DNA of 64,000 nucleotides. Origin: Meandrina meandrites (lineage: Eukaryota; Cnidaria; Anthozoa; Scleractinia; Meandrinidae). Position 1 is the first letter of the stretch; each line of letters opens with the position of its first letter. The notes under the pieces are model-generated. The model was not told the origin of the DNA. It made no database searches and saw only the letters and a program-made list of their open reading frames with translations. Both the position numbers and the translations under genes were made by a program. The stretch lies in contig OY855906.1 in assembly GCA_963693305.1 (NCBI GenBank), positions 30,625,126 to 30,689,125 on the forward strand. Reading direction: 5' to 3'. Shown here piece after piece: positions 34,474 through 46,500 of the stretch.

Positions 34474-35148
34474 ACGAGTCTGGGATATTGGCCCAGTTTT
34501 GTGCACAAAAATGACCGAGGGTCGATAATCTTCTTCTTATTAAGGTCCCGAGATATCGTGTGCTTGAAAAGAAACATGCAGGAATTCAATTGAGCCATAG
34601 CAATGTAAGCAACTTAAACAGACGTCAAAACAAACCTGCTGAGACAAGTGACAGCTTGAAATACGTCTGCTTTCGAATGCGAAAACAAACCTTACCAGTC
34701 CAATATTAGAAAATATTGGTCGACTGGAACGGCAGTATATCATTCTGATTGATTAATTTTAGTTCTTTGCCCTCTCAACCATCTCCTCCCAAATGTCATA
34801 TTTCCTCTCAACAGTTTATTTATCGTGCATCTAAAAACAGAGAGGAAGAGATATTCTGATCTGTGGCGTCTCAGTGCCATTTTTTTCTCAGATCACTGCT
34901 GTTTTAAACTCACTCGTAGTAAAAAGTCAGAAAACTGAGAAACTTTCCTTATTAAACCGACAAATGTGTTGTGTGCAAATGGTTCTATCCTTGAACTGAG
35001 TAACTGGCAACTTTGTATAATAAATGTCCGGAAAGTGTACGATCGATAATTTGATAACGTCAAAGGTTGGTCCACTGAACACGCTAGTCACGTTCGATCT
35101 GTCTCACAAGCCAACTCTTCCGCATATTATGGTAATTACTAAACAACA

Positions 35149-35240
35149 GGCCCCAGTTGTTCAAAGAGTGGATAACGCTATCCACCGGATAAATCGCTAT
35201 CCGGCGGATAAGTGTTGGGAAAACAAACTAGACTATCCAC

Positions 35241-35277
<37 letters not shown>

Positions 35278-35295
35278 CTTTGAACAACTGGGGCC
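35149..35295. mobile_element. Palindromic MITE, 147 bases
   Basis: GGCCCCAGTTGTTCAAAG and its mirror CTTTGAACAACTGGGGCC bound arms containing GTGGATAACGCTATCCACC. The whole element folds as one hairpin with an internal GATAAATC/GATTTATC pairing. Confidence 0.85.
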
Positions 35296-36577
35296 AGGTG
35301 AATAATCTTTGTCAAGCGAGCAAAAGAACGCAAAGTTTTCTCTACTAAACGTCACACCAAGGAACGAGTCTTCTGTCCATTTAAACTATTTATTTGGAAA
35401 TGGAGAAATTGCAAAAGACGTTTTTGCTTGAAATTTACTTTCGCCAGGTATTGCCACGTAATGTTTGTGTCGCGTCAGTGAATACGTAGTAGATAGACTG
35501 CCGCTTATTGAGATTACATGGTACAAAATTAAAAATGACCTGTTATCATGTGAAAACAGTGTTTGAATCTTATCGCATTTGCAAAGCAAAACCCTTAGTT
35601 GCACTACCCATTAATGTCTGCTCAAATGTGTCTCGGAGTTCTTACGCATCAGTAGAAGACACTGTCATCTCGTCAGCTGGTTTAAACTGCGAAATCATTG
35701 CCACGTCCACTTCTTCGTGCTTGGACGCTCGGCTTTGTAGAGTTCACATGCCCGTGCCATTTATGACGTTCCACAAATAGTTTTACAAATAAATGTGCAC
35801 TCCTTGAAGATGGCAGAATTGTCGAAACGTCGGTCTTTATAAAATATCAGCGCATGCAGTCTGTCTTGAAGTCACCAATAGCCATTTTCTTCCTACACCA
35901 TTATTCTCGTCCCCATGACAGGCAAATATCTGCAGTCAATCTCGCCATTCACGTCTGTACACGGTGTTTCCCAAGATTCTAAACTCAGAGTAGCCACCTC
36001 TAACTACTACACCATTACTTGTCCTTATTTTATAATGACAATAGCAAATAAAAAGCAGTACCAGCAAAAAGAATGCACCGACCATGCACGACTGCAAGTC
36101 AAACATCTTACAACACAATCAGTATTTTCTTGCTGCAGTCTGCTTGTCTCTCAACTCAAACTTGACGTGCAACCATTCCACTTAGTGACGCTTTTAACTT
36201 TTACGGAAATTAAAGGATTTTATCCCATAATGCAACGCGATAGTTGTTGTACAACGTTTCATGGGTCACGTGACCTAGCATTGTTACTGCGCCGACCCTG
36301 ATAATTCAACCAACGATAACTTGGACTTTTATAAATAATTAATAAATAATTTGTAACAGGCGTAGAAAATAAAAACCGACGAGTTGCTTTGCTGTTAACA
36401 AAATAATTAAAGGAAATAAATTAAAAGTATGGGTCTTTTCAGAAAATAAATAACTTTTTTCAAACATAGTACAGTAGCTAGAAGCTTTGTCCAAAGTTTA
36501 ATTGCCGTAAAGGAAATCAATAATTAATAAAAATGGTAAAAATAATAATATTAATAATAGCTGAGCTGTGCTAATCT

Positions 36578-36610
<33 letters not shown>

Positions 36611-36789
36611 TATTATTATTATTATTATTATTATAATTATATGGCGTCAAATCCACTAATTCTCTATGCGCTTTACAATAAAAATATTTAAAAGATGGAG
36701 GAGAATAGTTTAAACTCGAAAAAAGTATTATTAAAAACATAACTAAGCTATATCATATAGACACTTGGTTTTAGGCCATCGTAACTTAA
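35296..36789. other. Gene-free stretch
   Basis: No gene is supported. 35800-35870 contains ATTGTCGAAACGTCGGTC, a phrase like the one near 760-790 in opposite sense. A mirrored (AAT)n/(ATT)n microsatellite lies at 36580-36632. Confidence 0.4.
36580..36632. repeat. (AAT)n-(ATT)n palindromic microsatellite
   Basis: About nine AAT units switch to seven ATT units, giving a self-complementary tract. Confidence 0.9.
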
Positions 36790-37200
36790 TTAAAAACATG
36801 AAACAAACAGCGGTAAAACATTGTGAAAAATGGCATTTTGCTAACTTGACGTTTCGTATGCTATGCAACATACATTTTCAAAAGTATGACCGTTACAAAA
36901 TTTTGACGACTATTATATATTGTTATGAAAAGGGTCTGGAACCTAGACTGAGACAATTGATCGTTGGCAGTGAAAGGTTGTTGCTCTATTAACCTAAGCG
37001 ATAATATTAAGTTACTGCTGTAGATCAATTGTCTCAGTCTAGGTTCCAGATCCGTTTCATTCCAATATCTAATAGTCGTTAAAATTTTGTAACGGTCATA
37101 CTTTTGAAAATGTATGTTGCATAGCATACGAAACGTCAAGTTAGTAAAATGCGATTTTTCACAATGTTTATTACCGCTAATTGTTTCATGTTTTTATAAC
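36790..37200. mobile_element. Long inverted repeat element, about 410 bases
   Basis: The arms share AAAAACATGAAACAA, ACATTGTGAAAAAT, CTAACTTGACGTTTCG and GACTGAGACAATTGATC in mirrored order around a 60-base loop near 36970-37020. The phrase ATAACTAAGCTA occurs as a direct repeat outside both ends (about 36738 and 37196), possibly flanking sequence. Confidence 0.75.
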
Positions 37201-37554
37201 TAAGCTAAAATGTACCTAAAAATTCAAAACGTTAAAACGCAGATTTAAAAGGTACGTTTTTTAATGCGCTTTAAAAATGTCAGTGGAAACACTAGATCTT
37301 AGTTCGAGTGGGATCGTGTTGCATAGTCTCGGCGCCGCCACAGCAAACACTCTCTCTCCATGTCCTTTAGGGGGTATACAAGGTCATTGAGTTATACATT
37401 ACCAAGAGAAAACCATTTTCTCTTGATATTACGTATCAATGAATGGGTATTATTTTGTAGATGCGGAGTTGGCTCCACGCACTGCTTGATTTTTGTACGA
37501 TAATAGAGGAAAAAAAAGCTATACAAAAATGTGTAAAATTGGCCCGTGACATTT

Positions 37555-40500
37555 CTAATGCCGTTTGGTCAACGTACACATCACGCCATCCTTGGGCCGA
37601 AGCGTGACTCTTTCAAGAACCTTGCGTGACCGGCCAGGTACCAGAGAAAACTTGAACGTCTGAAGAAAGCGTGACAATAAAACCTTGGCCTCGATCTAGT
37701 AATGGAAAATGAAAGGAAACAAAGAGGAAAAAAACCGAATGAAAACATTGTTCACTGTAACCAGTAATACTTATATACAAATAGAAAGATGAAAAAAGCG
37801 TCTAAATAAGGTAAAAAAAAATACTAAAAATAAGGACTTCCTAAAATGTTAAAAACTAAGAAATTATAAAATGATCAGCCCCACATAACGATTCTTGAAG
37901 GATCTTAAAAGATTTCAGGCTAGGACTGCACTCTATGGAGACACGTTGGGAGTACCAGAGTTTACGTGCCCTGACGGCAAACGTGCGCCCACAGTACAGC
38001 TCCCTAAGATAGCGAGAGCAGCGCAGGATCAAGTCTGAGAATGTTGTTGATTTGGAAAAGCCATCGCTGATCCTAAATAGTTTGCAGCTTAGATATTCGG
38101 GACATTCATCGTGTAATCTTTTGAAAATGAGAGCACAGGTGTTGATCGTAAGCTCGTCAAAGAAAGGGATCCAATTTAGTTTATGGAATAGAGTATCTGT
38201 TCTAGAAGCTTTACTGGTGGCATTTAAAATTACTCTCGCTGCTCTCTTTTGTAGTTTAAACACCCCAAGAAGGTTATCCTTTGAGGTCATAGACCAGATG
38301 GTGCTACCGTACATGATTAAGGGGTTGATAGTTGCAATGTAAAATAGAATTCGTTCCGATTCAGGAAGGAACAACCTTTAAGAGCCTATAAAGTGTCTAA
38401 ATGATCATCAAAAGTAAGGTCTTGGCCGATCGTTATTCCGAGTAGCTTGTGTGATGAGACTTGCTCAAGTGAACTGTCACGGTTAACTTTGATGGTTGGT
38501 TGACCGGTGGACAAGTCGTGTTGTGCTCTTAGATTTGATGTAAGGTGGCAGTGCCTAACCAGAAAGAAGAAGAGCTTAGTGTGGTGTCATCAGCAAAATT
38601 GTCCACTGATGAGGGCTGAGATATCGCTTCGAGTAAGTCACTGATGAATACCAAGAAAAAAAGCCAATGCAGAACTTTGCAGGACTCCGTGGGTACTTCT
38701 GGCGGGTTAGGAAGGGCACTTTTGCCAAAGAACACTATTTGGGAGACACCTATTTACATCTATCAAACCCTCGCCTCTTTGTGTGGAAATTCAACAAAAT
38801 GACAGTTAAATTTTTTGTCTGTCAGTTAGTGGTAAGTGCGTTGATTGTACGTGTTCACTCAAGTAGATGCAGTTTATTTCACACAACGCGGACACGACGC
38901 CTGTGCCACAAATCAGCTATACAAGCTTACGCTTACGCTAAGCTTAAGCTTAGCCTAGCTATACAAGTTTTATTGAAAACAAAACCCATATAAAATAAAT
39001 AAAAAAAAACAACGCACGCACGAACGAACGAACGAACGAACGACCAGTATATTCACCGGTGATCCCATACTTAAATAGCGAGAAAGAGAGCTTTCCAGAA
39101 GACAGAACATTAGGAATTGAAATTACCAGCGTGAAATTCTGTCCAATGCAGTTACGTGGTCCAAGTGAAAACGGAAAGGAAGCATAATGAGACCTGAAAA
39201 CCGAAAATAGAAATGGGAAAAATATTATTTGATTTTTTAAATCAGTTAGGAAGATGTTGATAAAAGAGTTTTGATCTACTGGTTTCGCAATTCGGAGGTC
39301 CCGGGTTGAAAGTCCTCCTCCATGCCACTAGATGGATTTGTGTTTGGTGGTCCTGTATTTAAATCCTCCACGCTTTGTAAATAGCCAACTGGTCAACCTC
39401 CTACCAGTTGGGGCTTTTAAAAAGTTTGATTATTTACACTGTGTCCTCAATAAGCTTACACCTAAATAAAGTGATTTATTGTTTATTTTAGGCCATGCCG
39501 GAAATGCTATCCGTTGTTTCCCAGTAAAATCAAAACAATCTAACCCAAGCAGCTTTTTGCAAAAGGAACATAGCTTTTACTGCGTAACAAAAGGGGGTTT
39601 GAAACTCGAGTATACCTCTTTACTAGCTCTTCATCGTCAAATCTGTAAGGGTTAAACTCCTCTGGGTTGGTCCAGTACTCAGGGGAGTGACTGCTGACAA
39701 AAGTGCTCACCTTCGAATTAATAAAATACAGCAATAAATCTAACAGTTCTTCCTTTTCCCCAAACATGATGGTCACTGTGTAAAATGGGGGTGAATAGAC
39801 TCTGGGTTGTAGTGTAAACCAAGGGAATGCGAAGTAAGCTCTCTTACTTCATATTCTCTGGTATAAACCGAATTCCACACAATAGCAACAATCGTAACAA
39901 CAAGTCTGAACGGGATCTACATGCAGAACAGTGACTCATCAACGTTGTTATAGAGTGGTTTAACTCAACCCGTGAAATACTTGTAACACAATTAAGCACT
40001 ATTAGACACTAATTCTATTTTTTTTTTGTTTAGTTTTCACTAGAGCAGTTTTCAAATGAGTGTCGTAAAACCAAAACCAAAGCAATCACTTTAGCCAATC
40101 ACAAAGGGCACAGACAGTCCAGTGAACCAATCAACACACGAAGCAAAAACATGTAGCCGCCACAAAGCGCGGGAAAACTTGCGCGAGGAAGTCGCGATTG
40201 GTTTTGGTTTTACTTCTGATTGGTTGAGAAGGAGGCACGAGTTTTTTAAGCCAATCACTGAGCGTAATAATGCGAAACCAAAGCAAACACGAATTACTTT
40301 CAACACTCGAGTGAAAAACCGCTCCTATTTAGCACTAATTGTTAGAGGCTGTTTCACGGGTTAAATAAAATCGCTCTTTGATACAATTTCACCACCGCTA
40401 AGAATTGGTTAGAGAAATTCCTGTGTAAACCCTAATTTTGTCATAGCCCAAGTCAAGCTCTCTTTACCTAATCAAAGGTCTCTTTGAGAAAACGACTATT

Positions 40501-43500
40501 TTGCATAATGAAGTACAGTAGTATATGCTGAAAAGATGAAAATATTTTGGTGGTGTTCCAAAAATAATTTTTCTTTCTTCTATCAGCGGAATTACACACA
40601 GAAGTCTACGACAAAGGGAGGATCGACCGAGCGAGTGAATATCTGTTCGCTCACTTAACTCCTATTTGGCATTCTGCAAAATAGTCGTAAAAAGGTTTAA
40701 ACAAACAAACAAACAACTGCAAGAAAATCATTTACCATAATGGCTGTATTTGCGGGTATTTTGTATCCTCCTATTTCTTGATCCGTTTCACACGTCCGTA
40801 AAGTCCCAGGAGCGGGAGGATGGATGCGTAGTGTCTCCTTTATAACCTAATATGATAATCACATCATTGAACTGACAGGTTTAAATGAAGCTCATCGTGA
40901 TAGAGACTTACCTGAAAATCTTTAAACCAAACACCTAGCTTTTGAGATTACTTTGTAAAAAGCATCGCGCTGCGACGATATCGAATCACGTCAAAACCTC
41001 CGAGTATTTTTTATTTTTTCGCAACTGCTCCAATCAATTCCGTTTGCGGAGTAACTGCAGAATACCCCGCCACTTCGAAGCAATACCCCACTGACCTCAC
41101 AAAAAGTGGCTACGCGGCTACGTGGCTACGCAGCTACGTTGGGAACACGCGTTTACTGAGCTTCAATAAAACGATTTTTATCGAAATCAAGCGAGAGGAA
41201 TTAACAGCTACGCAGGCACCAAAAGATATAATGCATTCACCAAACACGAGGAACATTTTGGAACACAAGAGACACTGAGAAACGTAAAAGGCGAAACGTA
41301 GAAAGCGCAGAAGAATTCCCCTCTTGGATAAATAAATATCTTGTGGACGACACTGTAACAATTTATTTTCAAGTTCTTCGAAAGAAAACATTTAAAATGA
41401 CATATTACCAGTCCTAGCTGATGCAGTTTAGCCAGGTCGTCAAACGCAACATTCTGTTTCTCGCCCAGCACATCAAAAACCTCGCCAACCAAACTGTAAA
41501 AGAACCAACAGATAAAAGGATAAGTGCTTTTTGGTAAGAAACGGTTCCGTACTTTTAGCGCTCAAGAACGCGTACTGTAAGGCCCAATTGCTAGCCTGCG
41601 AACACAGAAGTATTTCCGCCGGAAATACGTTTGCATTCGCAGGCTAGATTGGTTTTGGTCTTGCATTTATTGGTCGAGTAAGTGGCGCGAGTTTTTAAAC
41701 CAATCACATAGCATATTTAAGCAAAACTGGCACAAAAGCGGATTTCTTTCAACACTCAAGTACAGTACAGGGCGAAGATTAAAGCATTTCTGTGTGCGAT
41801 GGAAATGTAGTTTTTTTTTTCAGAAACGGCGTGTCAAAAACTTCACCTCTCCACTATCTCGGGATGGTCTCCTAGCTCAAGAACACAAAAGGACAACATA
41901 CTGGCTGTAGTCTCGTGACCTGAAACGAAACACGTGACTAATATAAAGAGCGGGAAAAACGCAAACATCTAACTAGGACAAAGCGCGGGAAAAAACGTCG
42001 AACTGGTGCAAAGCGCGGGAAAAACAAAAACATCTAACTGGTGCGGAGCGCGGGAAAAACAAAACCATCGAACTGGTGGCGTGCAAAGCGCGGGAAAAAC
42101 AAAGCATTTAACTGGTGCAAAGTGCGGGAAAAGTAAGAATGTATAACTCGTGTAAAAAGCGAGGGAAATAGGGAAACAAGTAACTAGTTTAAAGCACGGG
42201 AAAAGCTAAAATGAAAATAGAGTAAAAGCAAACATGTGTTGCCCACAGGACAAGAGGAAACAAGTAAGAGCGTGCCAAAAACTACTATTGGTGAAATGCC
42301 TGTATGTTTCGATATGGCAACTTAGTAACACTGTGTGTCTCACCAGCAATGAAGAAAGAGACAAAATCATCCAACATGTCCTCTATTTCAAGGTTTGGAA
42401 CTGATTCTAAAAAACGAAATTGAAATTGTCACAAAAAATACCCACAACCAAAACTGCACTCTAAGAAACGTTAGACTTGTAGTAGTTCATGCTCGAGTTT
42501 GTTTAAAATCATCGCCCGCTCTTGAGTGTTTGTAAGGAACTGCAAAGTTATTCTCACCAAAAGGCCTTATTCCTTGATTTTACAATATTTAGATAGACAG
42601 CCACAACAGTCCTACAGGGCCCGCGCAGAGGGAGGGGCTGGGGGGGCTTTAGCCCCCCCACTTTTTTATAATAAAAAGAAAAAATAAGAAGAACTTTAGT
42701 AAATAAGCAAGTAAAGAAAGAAATAAAGGAAAAAAAAAATATTATTATTATTATTGAACGAACAATTACTAAAAGTATTTCATTTGAACGCCTTTTTAGA
42801 AGCTGGTGATAAATTTTGTTTTAGTATTCCATTTTGGTAATCATGTATCGAGTTCCTGTCCCCTGGCGCCAAGTTGGCGCATAGGGCCTCAAGGTTTCTG
42901 TAATCATTCATTTTTTACGGGGCTGTCAGTTCTCTACCCCTTGACCAATCCGGCAAGGTTGAACCCACCAGGGACTAAGTCCTCACCGGCATAGCTCTTG
43001 GGGTCACTGAGACACGCAAGCTCCACCACCACGACAAGGTGACAAGCCCAGGGTGGAGAGTGCATCTTGTGAATGATCATTCAGTTTCCACTGCCCGAAG
43101 AATAAACATTTTGCCCAACAAGAGAGATTTAGTAACTTGACAATGATAAACAGTCGTGTAGAATGGTTTTTGACATCACTAACGAATTTGCAGATTGTAG
43201 CAATAACAGAAAGCGAAATACCATTTACAAAATTAACCTGAAGTATAGCAAAAATCGCCAGATCCCTGGTTGGTAAATGCTAATGGCAGTAGTACTGATT
43301 TGGAGTAAATTTTATTGCTTCAAGTAGGATTTGATAGTAAATCTATAGGTCTGGTTCTAAATGTTAAGTATGCTTATACTGTAAAAAACATTACAATAAT
43401 ATAGCAAGGCCGATAAGTACTATGTGAAAAATAACTTTGCAAGACAAAAACACGACCAGAACGATTAAGTAGGGTTACAATCGCAGACAGCCATTCCGTC

Positions 43501-46500
43501 CTTTTTGGGAGTCATCAGCGTGTTGTAGCAAATCTAAATAATGCCAGCTCGAAGGCCAGCGCAAATAAATTGCAATAATCTCTTGCAGATCCCGGTACGT
43601 TAGCACCACTGTTGTTTGCAGACAGTTGCTGTTTCAAGTTGTAAAAACATTGCGCTTTAACACACTGTTTGTTAATTTTAAATCCATCTTCCGATATCTG
43701 AAAGTAACTAAAACCCAAATTTTCCCAGGGTAGCATGCTCCCCCCCTCCCCCCAAAAAATCTGGCTTACGCTTGAGCCCCCCCACTCAAAATCTTGCTGC
43801 GCGGGCCCTGTCCTAGCTGTTTTTAATGCAGATCCTCTATCCAGATCAAACTGGAATTTTAAAATGTTGGTTTTTCAGAAGGGAGGTAAACTGGAGTAAC
43901 CAGAGAAAATCCCTCAAAGGGAAGCAAAACCAATAACAAGCTCAACTCACATATGGCACCTGGCTGGAATCGAACCCAGGCCACATTGGTGGCCGGCCAG
44001 CCCTCTCACCATTGTGCGATCTTCACTCCCCCAAAGTTATGCAACGAATCAAAGTCTTGATGTAAGTCTCTGGACAAAAAAAAGCAAGCAAACCTTGTTG
44101 CTGAATAATATGTTGCAATATGTCATCAGGGACCTCTTCGCCTCTCTTCATTGCATTCTTTCGCACTTCAATCACTTTCCTTCCTGTTTCACGCAAGAAC
44201 TGGACAGCTTTGGTAACCCGCCTTTGAAATGGATACTGGAAAACATTCCACTGCAAAAATGTGAAAACAAGGAACATGCAAGAAAATGGTAAAAAAATGA
44301 GTTTAAAGAAAGAATTTTGTTGCATTGATGCAGCATAAGGGTATGGTTCTCAAGCAGTTTAGTCTGTGATAGGATATAGAAATCAGGGAGTTTCTGTCTA
44401 GAATAAGGGCATTATTTACTGGGAAACTGCTCAGTGGTATGAAGAATTTCATGTAGCTAGAATTTGGACAAAAAGCTTAAATAACTGTAAATACAAATTT
44501 ATCATTATGACAACTTAAACGAAACTTACTGCAAAAGTGATAAGTTTCTGAAAAGTAGTAATTCTGGGTAGAGTAGGGCTTTTTGACACCTAGACTGAAG
44601 TATGGTTGCAAAATGCACCTTAACTTGGTCCACAATAGGGTTAGAGTCTCAGGGTCCCAGCAACACACCATGCCCGGCACCCAATTATTAATAGAGTACC
44701 CCCCTCCTCTCTCCCCCCACGCACATAGCACAAATTTTGGGCTTTACAATTCTCGCTATCTTGCTCGAACTAATCCTGTGATTGCCAATCTAGTAGCAGG
44801 GCAAATACTACATGCTTGAAAAAGTAATTAGGGCTAGTCAACTACAAAGCTTCTGCACACATTGCGTGCCTACAATGCTAGACACCAAAATGGCCATAAT
44901 AACTGAAAATAGGACAGTTAAAATCTCATAAGCCTGTGACACGGACACAGGGTGGGAAGACTGTGACTGTACTTTGTGAAATGGTTGTTCAAAGTTTGCA
45001 ACATCTGCTCCATGAAAACTCAATGCCACTGCTTCAGTAAATCTGGTGTCCTTTCCACTGATAATGTCCATGTCCATTCCGAAGGCAACCTGTTAGGTAA
45101 AAAATAGCTCAAGAAATGCGCAAAAAGAAGGCTAATATATGAGCATGTTATCCAAGAGAATCCACACTAAAACAGCACTCATACACGACTGATAAACTCC
45201 ATTTTGGAGGGTGCAAAACATGCCTACAAACCAGAAACCCATAAGGGTTGAAACGTGTAACTCCCTATGATTCGCATTGTACAAAGCATTTGAACATTCG
45301 TTACCATTAAGTACCATATTTGGAAAACCACGAGAAAAAAATCAACCAATCAAAATTGCAATATTTGGATTAAATTCACAGCGCGCGCTAGCTCGTGCTA
45401 AAGGCGTAATCTTGTTTTTAAACAACTTTGGTTAAATAGAGTTAAATTTGGTTAAATTCCTGTTTCATCGTCATTTAATGGTCTGGAGATCTTCACTTGG
45501 ATACTCTTGATGAATTTCTTTAGTTTCTGTGAGTAATTCACGGCGTTTAGGTCGGAATTCAAGTGACTTACCGCAAAAGCGAAAATTTTCTTGCGTGTGT
45601 CATTACGTGTGTAAATCATTTGCGTACAAGCTCCTTGTGTTTCCAAATATGGTACTTGGCAAACTGAATGTTCGAACGCTGTGAACGCAAGTTATACGTT
45701 TCAACTCCTTATGAGTTTCTGTACAAACTTAATTTGACTGCTTTCACCATTATTCATAACCTTTACAAATGTACAAAAAGTGTACAACTTGAACTCCCCA
45801 GAAAGGATTGTTGAGACTCACCTGGGGGAGTGGGTGACCAGTGCTGACTGCCTACCTTAAAGTTGTTTTTAGTGGACAAGCTGTAATTATCTTATGATTA
45901 ATATACCATGAAAATGGAAGAAATTTCCCAGCAAAAAAAATTGCAAAACTTAAAATTCTATAGTTTCTTAGTTTTTTAGGAAACAACTTCCAACAAGTTA
46001 CCTTGCAAATCACATCTAATGCAGCACAGGAGAACTGATCAAACATACGAATTTCTGTTTTCCCATCAGCCATTGTGCCCAGATGATTGATTAAAATATT
46101 AGCAGTTGCATTGAATGAGCTCATCAGATCTTTAAGGCATCTAAAAAAAATTATACAAGAAATTATACATTTATATTAAACCAAGAAACTCTGCCACGAA
46201 TTTTTTAAAGACCCAGGTGTGTTAAGGTGGCTGAACACAGTTTCTGCATTGCTCTTTGGATGCTGATGCAAGAGAGAAACAAAATTTAAATGCTGCACAT
46301 ACACAGTTGATCAAAAAACTGTGGCATTTTATTGTCTTACCAGAGGCATGATTTCAAATGAACCAGTCATAAACACAGTCATTAGAATTTTAAGAAATTT
46401 TACAAAGTTAATATTTAAATTCTTTCTGTAATCAGCAGTTGTCTACTCCAACTGGATTTAAATTAAATCCTGAATTAAGATAACTTGACTCAAAATTAAA

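Larger units (their letters stand above)
31372..35148. other. Gene-free stretch
   Basis: No gene is supported. Contents: a poly-G tract at about 32124-32145, a tRNA-derived SINE at about 32375-32490 with a partial second copy of its tail near 32575-32650, a C tract at 32907-32925, and an inverted repeat 34406-34473 (CTCGTTCCCAGAG type). The rest is AT-rich. Confidence 0.4.
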
